The notes beneath the pieces are model-generated. The model did no database searches, was not told where the DNA came from, and saw only the letters and a program-made list of their open reading frames with translations. DNA of 64,000 nucleotides from Petropleomorpha daqingensis (lineage in GTDB: Bacteria > Actinomycetota > Actinomycetes > Mycobacteriales > Geodermatophilaceae). A program made the position numbers and the translations under genes. This document shows, piece after piece, positions 45,208 through 52,960 of the stretch; positions within the stretch are counted from its first letter, which is position 1; each line of letters begins with the position of its first letter. Location of the stretch: assembly GCF_013408985.1 (NCBI RefSeq), contig NZ_JACBZT010000001.1, positions 2,480,001-2,544,000 on the forward strand, written 5' to 3'.

Positions 45208-46547
45208 CCCCTGAGGAGCTGACCCTCGCTGTCGAGGGGGGCGAGGTCGACACCGTCGTCCTCGCCCTCCCCGACATGCAGGGCCGGTTGCAGGGCAAGC
45301 GGTTCCACGCCCGGTTCTTCCTGGACGAGGTGCTCGCCCACGGCACCGAGGCGTGCAACTACCTGCTCGCCGTCGACGTCGACATGAACACCGTCGACGG
45401 GTTCGCGATCTCCTCGTGGGAGCAGGGCTACGGCGACTTCGTCGTCCGTCCGGACCTCGCCACCCTGCGCCGGGTGCCGTGGCAGCCGGGGACGGCGATG
45501 CTGCTCGGGGACCTGGAGTGGCTGGACGGCGCGGCCGTGCAGCCGTCGCCGCGGGCGGTGCTGCGTCGCCAGCTGGGCCGGCTGGCCGAGCACGGCTGGA
45601 CGGCGATGGCCGGCACGGAGCTGGAGTTCATCGTCTTCCGCGACAGCTACGAGCAGGCCTGGTCCGGCGGCTACCGCGACCTCACCCCGGCCAACCAGTA
45701 CAACGTCGACTACTCGCTGCTGGGCACCGCGCGGGTGGAGCCGCTGCTGCGCGAGATCCGCAACGGGATGGCCGGCGCCGGCATGACGGTCGAATCAGCG
45801 AAGGGGGAGTGCAACCTCGGCCAGCACGAGATCGCCTTCCGCTTCCGCGACGCCCTGGGCACCGCGGACAACCACGTCGTCTACAAGAACGGCGCCAAGG
45901 AGATCGCCGCGCAGAGCGGGATGAGCCTGACCTTCATGGCCAAGTTCAACGAGCGGGAGGGCAACAGCTGCCACCTGCACGTGAGCCTGCGCGACGCCGA
46001 CGACCGTCCGGTGTTCGCCGGCGACGGCGCGCACGGGTTCTCGCCGGTGTTCGAGCACTGGCTGGCGGGGCTGCTCGCCGCCCAGCGGGAGTTCACGCTG
46101 CTCATGGCGCCGAACATCAACTCCTACAAGCGGTTCGCGCTCGGCAGCTTCGCGCCCACGGCGGTCGCCTGGGGCTTCGACAACCGCACCTGCGCGCTGC
46201 GGGTGATCGGGCACGGGTCGTCGCTGCGGGCGGAGAACCGGGTGCCCGGCGGCGACGTGAACCCGTACCTGGCGCTGGCCGCGCTGGTCGCCGCGGGCCT
46301 GCACGGGATCGAGAACGAGCTGCCGCTGGAGCCGGCGTTCGAGGGCAACGCCTACGCGTCGGACAAGCCGCGGGTGCCGACGACGTTGCGGGACGCCGCC
46401 GAGCTGTTCGAGAAGAGCTCGCTGGCCCGCGCGGCGTTCGGCGACGACGTCGTCGAGCACTACGTCAACGCAGCGCGGGTGGAGCTCGCGGCCTTCGACG
46501 CGGCGGTCACCGACTGGGAGAAGTTCCGGGGATTCGAGCGACTGTGA
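45204..46547 (+). CDS. Gamma-glutamyl-amine synthetase (glutamine synthetase family)
   Basis: A 447-residue GS-I-like ligase expected to join glutamate to an amine using ATP. Metal and substrate motifs are GTELEFIVFRD, ESAKGECNLGQHEIAF, NEREGNSCHLHVSL, NSYKRFALGSFAPTAVAWGF and ENRVPGGDVNPYLALAA. It differs from housekeeping GlnA in the short N-terminus and in lacking the usual adenylylation Tyr region. This resembles PuuA, GlnA3 and GlnA4, which glutamylate putrescine, polyamines or ethanolamine. GTG 45204 overlaps the permease stop by 4 bp. The gene set without a PuuB oxidase hints at an amino alcohol substrate. Confidence 0.92.
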   Translation: MTPEELTLAVEGGEVDTVVLALPDMQGRLQGKRFHARFFLDEVLAHGTEACNYLLAVDVDMNTVDGFAISSWEQGYGDFVVRPDLATLRRVPWQPGTAMLLGDLEWLDGAAVQPSPRAVLRRQLGRLAEHGWTAMAGTELEFIVFRDSYEQAWSGGYRDLTPANQYNVDYSLLGTARVEPLLREIRNGMAGAGMTVESAKGECNLGQHEIAFRFRDALGTADNHVVYKNGAKEIAAQSGMSLTFMAKFNEREGNSCHLHVSLRDADDRPVFAGDGAHGFSPVFEHWLAGLLAAQREFTLLMAPNINSYKRFALGSFAPTAVAWGFDNRTCALRVIGHGSSLRAENRVPGGDVNPYLALAALVAAGLHGIENELPLEPAFEGNAYASDKPRVPTTLRDAAELFEKSSLARAAFGDDVVEHYVNAARVELAAFDAAVTDWEKFRGFERL

Positions 46548-46557
46548 AGATGTGGCC

Positions 46558-47922
46558 GTGACCGCCGTCTTCGACATCGTCAACCCGGCCACCGAGGAGA
46601 TCGTCACCAGCGTCGAGGAGACCTCGCTCGAGCAGGCCGACGCCGCGATCGAGCGCGCCGCCGCCGCGTTCCCGGCGTGGCGCGCGGTCGCGCCCGGCGA
46701 CCGCGGCCGGCTGCTGCGCCGCTTCGCCGAGGCCGTCGACGAGCACCTCGAGGAGCTGGCGCAGCTGGAGGTGAGCAACTCGGGCCACACGATCGGCAAC
46801 GCCCGCTGGGAGGCCGGCAACGTCCGCGACGTCCTGACCTACTACTCGGCGGCGCCGGAGCGGGCCGCCGGACGGCAGATCCCGGTGCCGGGCGGGGTCG
46901 ACGTCACCTTCGCCGAGCCGCTGGGTGTCGTGGGCATCATCGTCCCCTGGAACTTCCCGATGCCGATCGCCGGCTGGGGATTCGCGCCGGCGCTGGCCGC
47001 GGGCAACACCGTCGTCCTCAAGCCGGCCGAGGTCACCCCGCTGACCGCGCTGCGCCTGGCGGAGCTGGCCCGCGAGGCGGGCATCCCCGAGGGCGTCTTC
47101 CAGGTGCTGCCCGGCAAGGGCTCGGTGGTGGGCTGGCGGTTCGTCACCCACCCCGCGGTGCGCAAGGTGTGCTTCACCGGCTCCACCGAGGTCGGCAAGC
47201 AGATCATGGCCGGCTGCGCCGAGCAGGTGAAGCGGGTGACGCTGGAGCTCGGCGGCAAGAGCGCGAACGTCGTCTTCGCCGACGCCGATCTGGACAAGGC
47301 CGCCGCGTCCGCGCCGTACGCCGTCTTCGACAACGCCGGGCAGGACTGCTGCGCCCGCTCCCGCATCCTGGTCCAGCGCCCGGTGCTCGATGACTTCCTC
47401 GCCCGCTTGGAGAGCGCGGTGACCGGGCTGCGGGTGCTCGACCCGCGGTCGGAGGACAGCGAGATGGGGCCGCTGATCAGCGCCGTCCAGCGCGACCGGG
47501 TCGCCGCCTACGTGCCGGACGACGCCCCGGTGGCGTTCCGCGGCAGCGCGCCCTCGGGCCCTGGTTTCTGGTTCCCGCCGACCGTCCTGGCGCCGGTCGA
47601 CCCGACGTCGCCGGCGTGGCGGAAGGAGATCTTCGGCCCGGTGGTCGCCGTCGTCCCGTTCGACGACGAGGCCGAGGCGATCCGGCTGGCCAACGACACC
47701 GAGTACGGGCTGTCCGGCTCGATCTGGACCGAGAACCTCGGGCGGGCGTTCCGCGTGGCCCGGGCGATCGAGGCCGGCAACCTGTCGGTGAACTCCCACT
47801 CGTCGGTGCGGTACTGGACGCCGTTCGGCGGGATGAAGCAGTCGGGCCTCGGCCGCGAGCTCGGGCCCGACGCGCTGGACTCGTTCACCGACGTGAAGAA
47901 CGTCTTCCTGGCGACGGACTGA
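46558..47922 (+). CDS. Aldehyde dehydrogenase
   Basis: A 454-residue NAD(P)+-dependent ALDH. The cofactor region VGIIVPWNFPMPIAGWGFAP, FTGSTEVGKQIM, the general-base Glu in VTLELGGKSANVVFADADLD and the nucleophilic Cys in NAGQDCCARSRILVQR are all present, as is EIFGPVVAVVPFDDE. In context it should oxidise the gamma-glutamyl aldehyde to the acid, the PuuC-like step. I start at GTG 46558 because GAAG stands 8 bases before it; GTG 46552 is also in frame. At 454 residues it is somewhat shorter than the common 480-500. Confidence 0.93.
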   Translation: MTAVFDIVNPATEEIVTSVEETSLEQADAAIERAAAAFPAWRAVAPGDRGRLLRRFAEAVDEHLEELAQLEVSNSGHTIGNARWEAGNVRDVLTYYSAAPERAAGRQIPVPGGVDVTFAEPLGVVGIIVPWNFPMPIAGWGFAPALAAGNTVVLKPAEVTPLTALRLAELAREAGIPEGVFQVLPGKGSVVGWRFVTHPAVRKVCFTGSTEVGKQIMAGCAEQVKRVTLELGGKSANVVFADADLDKAAASAPYAVFDNAGQDCCARSRILVQRPVLDDFLARLESAVTGLRVLDPRSEDSEMGPLISAVQRDRVAAYVPDDAPVAFRGSAPSGPGFWFPPTVLAPVDPTSPAWRKEIFGPVVAVVPFDDEAEAIRLANDTEYGLSGSIWTENLGRAFRVARAIEAGNLSVNSHSSVRYWTPFGGMKQSGLGRELGPDALDSFTDVKNVFLATD

Positions 47923-47935
47923 GAGGCAGGTTTTC

Positions 47936-48703
47936 GTGGCGGGTCGGCTCGAGGGCAAGGTCGCGGTGATCACCGGGGCGGCGAGCGGCATCGGCCGGGC
48001 GAGCGCCCGGCGGTTCGCCGCGGAGGGCGCGCACGTCGTCGTCGCGGATCTCGACGAGGGCGGCGGGACGGCGCTGGCCGAGGAGCTCGGCGGGCTGTTC
48101 GTGCGCGCCGACGTGACCAGCGCCGACGACGTCCAGGCCATGTACGCGGCCGCGATCGAGCGCTTCGGCGGCCTCGACGTGCTGTTCAACAACGCCGGCA
48201 TCTCCCCGCCGGACGACGACTCGATCCTGGAGACCGAGCTCGACGCCTGGCGCCGGGTGCAGGAGGTCAACCTGACCTCGGTGTACCTGTGCTGCAAGTA
48301 CGGCATCCCGCTGCTGCTGGAGCACGGCGGTGGGTCGGTGATCAACACCGCGTCGTTCGTGGCCGTGATGGGCGCGGCGACCAGCCAGATCTCCTACACC
48401 GCCTCCAAGGGCGGGGTGCTGGCGATGAGCCGCGAGCTGGGCGTGCAGTTCGCGCGGCAGGGGGTGCGGGTCAACGCGCTGTGCCCGGGGCCGGTGAACA
48501 CGCCGCTGCTGCGCGAGCTGTTCGCCAGCGATCCGGAGCGGGCCGCGCGCCGGCTGGTGCACGTGCCGATGGGCCGGTTCGCCGAGCCGGAGGAGATCGC
48601 CTCCGCTGCCTGCTTCCTCGCCTCCGACGACGCCTCGTTCATCACCGCCTCGACGTTCCTGGTCGACGGCGGGATCTCGGGTGCGTACGTGACGCCGCTG
48701 TGA
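47936..48703 (+). CDS. SDR-family oxidoreductase
   Basis: A 255-residue classical short-chain dehydrogenase with GTG start. The cofactor loop is ITGAASGIGRASARRFA, the acidic NAD+ selector is VADLDEGGG (Asp after strand 2, so NAD(H) is likely), the structural motif is LFNNAGI and the catalytic Ser/Tyr/Lys lie in VINTASFVAVMG and ISYTASKGGVLAM. In this operon an NAD-dependent alcohol oxidation before the ALDH is the best-fitting role. It lies 13 bp after the ALDH gene and overlaps the amidase gene by GTGA. Confidence 0.92.
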   Translation: MAGRLEGKVAVITGAASGIGRASARRFAAEGAHVVVADLDEGGGTALAEELGGLFVRADVTSADDVQAMYAAAIERFGGLDVLFNNAGISPPDDDSILETELDAWRRVQEVNLTSVYLCCKYGIPLLLEHGGGSVINTASFVAVMGAATSQISYTASKGGVLAMSRELGVQFARQGVRVNALCPGPVNTPLLRELFASDPERAARRLVHVPMGRFAEPEEIASAACFLASDDASFITASTFLVDGGISGAYVTPL

Positions 48704-49398
48704 GTCCGCGGCCGGTCGTCGGCATCACGACGTACGAGGAGACGGCGCGGTGGGGCGTGTGGAACTGCCCTGCCGTCCTGGTGCCGGCCGACTACGTGCG
48801 CAAGGTGTCGGCGGCCGGCGGGGTGCCCGTGCTGCTGCCGCCGCTGGCCGGCGACGTGGAGGTGCTCGACCGGCTCGACGCGCTGGTCGTCGCCGGCGGC
48901 TCGGACGTCGACCCGGCCCGCTACGGCGCCGACCGCTCACCGCGCACCGGGCCCGCGCAGCAGCACCGGGACGACGCCGAGCTGGCCCTGCTGGCCGGGG
49001 CGCTGGCGCGGGACCTGCCGGTGCTCGGCATCTGCCGCGGACTGCAGCTGCTCGCGGTGCTGCGCGGCGGCACGCTCGTGCAGCACCTGCCCGACGTCGT
49101 CGGCAGCGACGTGCACGTGCCCGCGCCGGGGACCTACGGCGACAACGACGTCCGGATCGCCCCCGACAGCCGGCTGGCGGGGCTGATCGGCACCGAGGCG
49201 ACCTGGGCCTGCCACCACCACCAGGCCGTCGACGCGCTCGGCGCCGGGCTGACGCCGGTGGCGTGGGCGGCCGACGGCACGGTGGAGGGCGCCGAGCTGG
49301 AGGGCGCCCGGTTCGTGCTCGGCGTGCAGGGCCATCCTGAGGTCGGCGACGACGTCCGCCTCTTCGAGGGCCTGGTCGCGGCGGCCCGGAGGCCCTGA
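48700..49398 (+). CDS. Gamma-glutamyl amidase (PuuD-like class I amidotransferase)
   Basis: A 232-residue class I glutamine-amidotransferase-fold hydrolase of the gamma-glutamyl-GABA hydrolase family (peptidase C26). The nucleophilic Cys is in LGICRGLQLLAVLRGG, and the His-x-Glu pair is in LGVQGHPEVGDD. VGITTYEETARWGVWN, AADYVRKVSAAGG-like text and LVVAGGSDVDPARYG are family phrases. It should remove glutamate at the end of the pathway. GTG 48700 overlaps the SDR gene by 4 bp, and the stop lies inside a large inverted repeat shared with the convergent fprA-like gene. Confidence 0.93.
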   Translation: MSPRPVVGITTYEETARWGVWNCPAVLVPADYVRKVSAAGGVPVLLPPLAGDVEVLDRLDALVVAGGSDVDPARYGADRSPRTGPAQQHRDDAELALLAGALARDLPVLGICRGLQLLAVLRGGTLVQHLPDVVGSDVHVPAPGTYGDNDVRIAPDSRLAGLIGTEATWACHHHQAVDALGAGLTPVAWAADGTVEGAELEGARFVLGVQGHPEVGDDVRLFEGLVAAARRP

Positions 49399-49463
49399 CC
49401 CTCGCCGTGTGGTCGCGACCCGCGCGCCATCCCGCGAGGGCGACGACCGCACCGCGAGGGTCA
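49396..49463. terminator. Inverted repeat holding both convergent stop codons
   Basis: TGACCCTCGCCGTGTGGTCG (49396-49415) pairs with 49444-49463, with one mismatch and one G-T pair over 20 bases and a 28-base loop. Each arm begins with the TGA of its own gene (amidase on +, FprA-like on -). The loop contains a perfect GGTCGCGACC (49411-49420, partly in the arm). It should work as a terminator in both directions. Confidence 0.6.
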
Positions 49464-50882
49464 GCGGGGGGAGGCGGCGGCCGCCCGCACGGCGGCGAGC
49501 AGCGAGTCCCACTCGTGCAGCGTGGTGCGCGCCCGCCCCCGGGTCTCGCCGAGCGCGACCTCGGCGGCGTCGATGGCCCGCCAGTCCTCGAGCAGCACCG
49601 GCTCACCGCCGCGGGCGATCAGCGTCTGCACCAGGTCGTCGACCGGCCCGCCCACCCGCAGCGTGCCGTCGGCGGCGTCGGCCAGCAGCGCGGCGATCGT
49701 CTCGCGCGCGTCGTGCTTGTTGGTGCCGACGACGCCGGTCGGTCCGCGCTTGATCCAGCCGGCCACGTACTCGCCCGGCGACACCGCGCCGTCGCGGAGC
49801 ACCCGGCCGTCCTCGTTGGTCACCGTGCCCGAGCGCTCGTCGACCGGCAGGCCGGGTAGCGGCACGCCGCGGTAGCCGACGGAGCGGATGACGAGGTCGG
49901 CGGGCAGCAGCTCCAGCTCACCGGTGCCGTACGCGCGGCCGTCGCCGTCCACGGCGGTCCGCTCGATCTCGACCGCCTCGATCCGCTCGCTGCCGACGAA
50001 CCGCGCCGGCCGGCTGAAGAACTGCAGCCGCAGCGGGATCTTGCCCGGCGCCAGCTCGTGCGTGGCCCACTCGCGCAGCACCGCGAGGTTGCGGCTGACC
50101 ACGCGGTCGGCCTGGGCGCGCTCCTCGGCGTCCGGCTCGAGCTCGAGGTCCTTGGGGTCGACCAGCACGGTCGCACCGGCCAGGCCGTCCAGCTCGCGCA
50201 GCTCCTGGGTGGTGAACGCCGCCTGCGCGGGGCCGCGACGGCCGAGGATCGTCACCTCCTGCACCGGCGCGCCGGCCAGCGCGTCGAGCACGTGCTGCGG
50301 CATGTCGGTGGGCTCGAGCTCGTCGCCGGTGCGGGCCAGCACGCGGGCGACGTCGAGTGCCACGTTGCCGACCCCGATGACGACGGCGGAGCGGGCACCG
50401 CGCAGCGCGGCCTCGACCGTGGTCCGGTCGGCGTCGGGGTGCCCGCAGTACCAGGAGACGAGGTCGGTCGCCGCGAGGCTGCCGGGCAGGTCCTCGCCCT
50501 CGATGCCGAGGTGCCGGTCGACCGAGGCGCCGTAGGTGTAGACGACGGCGTCGACGTGCCGGCGCAGGTCCTCGATGGAGATGTCGGTGCCGACGTCGAC
50601 GTTGCCGACGAAGCGGACCAGCGGGTGGTCGAGGAAGCGGTGCAACGTCTCGCGGATCGCCCGCATCTTCGGGTGGTCGGGCGCGATCCCGTGCCGGACC
50701 AGGCCGAACGGCGTGGGCAGCCGGTCGATCAGGTCGACGGCGACCGGCACGTCGTCCTGGCGGGTCAGCGCGTCGGCGGCGTAGATGCCCGCGGGGCCGG
50801 CGCCGATCACCGCCACCCGCAGCGGGCGGTCGGGGGACGGGGACGGTCCTGGCTCGGCACCCTCGGTAGTCACGTTTGGCAT
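49461..50882 (-). CDS. fprA: Ferredoxin/adrenodoxin-type NADP+ reductase (FprA)
   Basis: A 473-residue flavoprotein. FAD binding is RVAVIGAGPAGIYAADALTR, then PTPFGLVRHGIAPDHPKMRA, and NADPH binding is AVVIGVGNVALDVARVLARTG. GYRGVPLPGLPVDERSG and VAGWIKRGPTGVVGTNKHDA complete the adrenodoxin-reductase-like signature. It lacks the N-terminal ferredoxin domain of FprB, so FprA is the better name. It would pass electrons from NADPH to ferredoxins for P450s or other enzymes. ATG 50882 is preceded by AGGTCAGG; upstream in-frame starts would run into the divergent gene's promoter. Confidence 0.94.
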   Translation of the reverse strand: MPNVTTEGAEPGPSPSPDRPLRVAVIGAGPAGIYAADALTRQDDVPVAVDLIDRLPTPFGLVRHGIAPDHPKMRAIRETLHRFLDHPLVRFVGNVDVGTDISIEDLRRHVDAVVYTYGASVDRHLGIEGEDLPGSLAATDLVSWYCGHPDADRTTVEAALRGARSAVVIGVGNVALDVARVLARTGDELEPTDMPQHVLDALAGAPVQEVTILGRRGPAQAAFTTQELRELDGLAGATVLVDPKDLELEPDAEERAQADRVVSRNLAVLREWATHELAPGKIPLRLQFFSRPARFVGSERIEAVEIERTAVDGDGRAYGTGELELLPADLVIRSVGYRGVPLPGLPVDERSGTVTNEDGRVLRDGAVSPGEYVAGWIKRGPTGVVGTNKHDARETIAALLADAADGTLRVGGPVDDLVQTLIARGGEPVLLEDWRAIDAAEVALGETRGRARTTLHEWDSLLAAVRAAAASPR

Positions 50883-50946
50883 CCTGACCTCACGCGGCGA
50901 GTGTGCACCAGGCCACTCTGCCCCGCCGTCGTCCCGGAGGTCACCC

Positions 50947-51255
50947 GTGTCCGTCGTCGTCGTTGCCACCATCACCCCGAAGCCGGGCGAGGAGGACGCC
51001 GTTCGCGAGGCGGTGCTGGCCGCGATCCCGCAGGTGCACGAGGAGCCCGGCTGCGAGCTCTACGCGCTGCACGAGGGCGCCGGTGAGTTCGTCATGGTCG
51101 AGCGGTGGGAGAGCGCCGAGGCGCTGGCGGTGCACTCGAAGGCCGAGGCCCTCACGCGGCTGGGGTCCGCGCTGGCCGGCAAGGTGTCCGGGCCGCCGAA
51201 CGTCCGGACCCTCACCGCGGTGCCGGGCGGCGACGCCGCGAAGGGCCGGCTGTAG
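50947..51255 (+). CDS. Antibiotic biosynthesis monooxygenase-like protein
   Basis: A 102-residue ferredoxin-like alpha/beta barrel (ABM family), usually a dimer. Strand 1 is SVVVVATITPKPGEEDAVRE, the middle is HEEPGCELYALHEGAGEFVM, and the ERWESAEALAVHSKAEALTR helix follows. Members oxidise quinols or polyketide-like aromatics without cofactor or have unknown roles. GTG 50947 has GGAGG 6 bases upstream. It is divergent from fprA, with 64 bp between starts; a link to that electron donor is possible but not shown. Confidence 0.9.
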   Translation: MSVVVVATITPKPGEEDAVREAVLAAIPQVHEEPGCELYALHEGAGEFVMVERWESAEALAVHSKAEALTRLGSALAGKVSGPPNVRTLTAVPGGDAAKGRL

Positions 51256-51258
51256 CCG

Positions 51259-52086
51259 TCAGACGCAGGAGACGTCGCCGTCCAGGCCGCCGCTGACGTA
51301 CTGGGCCAGGGTGACCTGGCCGCCGTTGGTGAGCGGTGCCCGGTGGCAGGCCGCCGTTGCCCCGGCCGGGCTGCCGGCCCCGGGCAGCCAGCTGGGCAGG
51401 CGGTAGAGGTTGCTGTCCCAGGTGACCGTGCCGGCGATCTCCTGCCAGTCGGCCGGCAGGGCGTAGAGGCCGACCGCGCCGCCGCGGGTGCGCAGGTAGG
51501 CCGCCATGCCCTCGAGCGTCGCCCGGTTGCGGGCCTGCCCGGCCGATGTCGCGGACTGCCAGGTGTTCGCCGCCTCGACGTCCAGCCACCAGGTGTAGCT
51601 GCCGGGGGAGGGATCCACCCGGGCCGACATCGCGGCCGGCACGAAGATCGACGAGACCGAGTTGCGTGCCCGCTCCCAGCCGTACTGCCACGAGCAGGCG
51701 GTGCTGTTGCGGCCGTCGCACGCGCCGTAGGGCGTGCTGCCGCTCGACGGCCAGGTGGTGACCAGGTCGCGGATCTCGCCGGGGTTGGCGGTGTTCAGGT
51801 AGAGCTGCACCTTCGGCTGGCCGGGAACGACGCCGGTGGACCGCGCGGCCCACTGCAGCTGCGAGTTCAGGCAGGAGTTGGCGGTGGTGGCCAGCCCGCC
51901 GTTGACCCCGACGACGCCGAACGCCTGGCCGGTCGGCAGCGACCTGCCGCACTGCGGGTGCGAGACGTCGTAGCCGACGGTGGGGGAGTTCGCGGGCGCG
52001 GCGGAAGCGCTCGTCGCGGGCAGACCCAGCGCCACCGCGACGGCGGCGATCCCCGTGACGAGCAGGCTGCGCGGCCCTCTGCTCAT
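51259..52086 (-). CDS. Secreted GH25-like TIM-barrel protein
   Basis: A 275-residue secreted protein. A signal peptide (SLLVTGIAAVAVALGLPATS then ASA-AP) ends near residue 29. The mature part starts VGYDVSHPQCGRSLPTGQAF and GVVGVNGG, resembling the first strands of a lysozyme-like GH25 / DUF1906 barrel with its catalytic Asp. WWLDVEAANTW in the middle is the expected Asp-x-Glu motif. Cysteines near both ends may form disulfides. It could cut peptidoglycan or another polymer, but I know only uncharacterised relatives. The stop is 3 bp from the convergent monooxygenase gene, with no visible hairpin between them. Confidence 0.72.
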   Translation of the reverse strand: MSRGPRSLLVTGIAAVAVALGLPATSASAAPANSPTVGYDVSHPQCGRSLPTGQAFGVVGVNGGLATTANSCLNSQLQWAARSTGVVPGQPKVQLYLNTANPGEIRDLVTTWPSSGSTPYGACDGRNSTACSWQYGWERARNSVSSIFVPAAMSARVDPSPGSYTWWLDVEAANTWQSATSAGQARNRATLEGMAAYLRTRGGAVGLYALPADWQEIAGTVTWDSNLYRLPSWLPGAGSPAGATAACHRAPLTNGGQVTLAQYVSGGLDGDVSCV

Positions 52087-52150
52087 CGGCGGCGACGGTA
52101 CACGGAAGCGGCGGGGTCAGCGGGGCGGACGAGACGGGTGGGACGACTCC

Positions 52151-52960
52151 TCAGACCGCCTGGCAGACCGGGCACCAGTACAGGTTCCGGCCGACCATCT
52201 CCTCGGTGCGGACCTCCGTCCCGCAGATGCGGCAGGGCAGGCCGGTGCGCCGGTAGACGTAGTGCGCGTCGGCGAGGTCGACCGGGCCGCGCCGGCGCGC
52301 GCGGTCGGCGGGCAGGGTGGTGACGATCCGCCCGAGCTTCACCCCGGCCCGCATGAGGACGACGAGGTCGGCCCACATCCGCGCCCACTCGTCCTCGGCG
52401 AGCGCGTGGCCGGGCCGGAACGGCGAGACCCGGTGCCGGAAGAGCAGCTCGGCCCGGTACACGTTGCCGACGCCGGCGAGCACCGACTGGTCCATGAGCA
52501 GCGCGCCGACCGGCGTGCGGCTCTTGGCGATCCGCCGGTAGGCGCGGCCGCCGTCCGCCCCGCGGCGCAGCGGATCGGGGCCGAGCCGGTCGAGGATCGC
52601 GGTCACCTCCGGCCGGGTGAGCACCTCGCAGGCGGTCGCGCCGCGCAGGTCGGTCCAGACGCCCCCGCCGTCGGGCCCGTCGCCCTCCCAGCGCATCCGC
52701 AGCGCCCCCTTCGGGGCCGGCGGGACGCCGGTGCCGGTGGTGAACGTGCCGTACAGGCCCAGGTGCACGTGGACGACGTCGCCGCCGAACGCCCCGAACA
52801 GGTGCTTGCCGTAGGCGGTGGAGCGGTCGAGCACCCGGCCGTCGAGCAGCTCCGCGCCGGCGGCGAAGCGGCCCTGCGGGCTGCTCACGCGCACGGGACG
52901 GCCGGCGAACAGCACCGTCTGCTGGCGGGCCAGCCGGTGCAGGGTGTGGCCCTCAGGCAC
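52151..52960 (-). CDS. Fpg/Nei-family DNA glycosylase (Nei2-like)
   Basis: A 269-residue base-excision repair enzyme. After GTG, PEGHTLHRLARQQ gives the catalytic Pro and Glu; the ending GHT is typical of Nei rather than Fpg. TAYGKHLFGAFGGDVVHVHL carries the key Lys, DQSVLAGVGNVYRAELLFR is the H2TH domain, and the C-terminal CRICGTEVRTEEMVGRNLYW with a following CPVC is the zinc finger. It removes oxidised pyrimidines and cuts the strand. The start overlaps the photolyase stop by 8 bp, so the two repair enzymes are co-expressed. Confidence 0.94.
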   Translation of the reverse strand: MPEGHTLHRLARQQTVLFAGRPVRVSSPQGRFAAGAELLDGRVLDRSTAYGKHLFGAFGGDVVHVHLGLYGTFTTGTGVPPAPKGALRMRWEGDGPDGGGVWTDLRGATACEVLTRPEVTAILDRLGPDPLRRGADGGRAYRRIAKSRTPVGALLMDQSVLAGVGNVYRAELLFRHRVSPFRPGHALAEDEWARMWADLVVLMRAGVKLGRIVTTLPADRARRRGPVDLADAHYVYRRTGLPCRICGTEVRTEEMVGRNLYWCPVCQAV

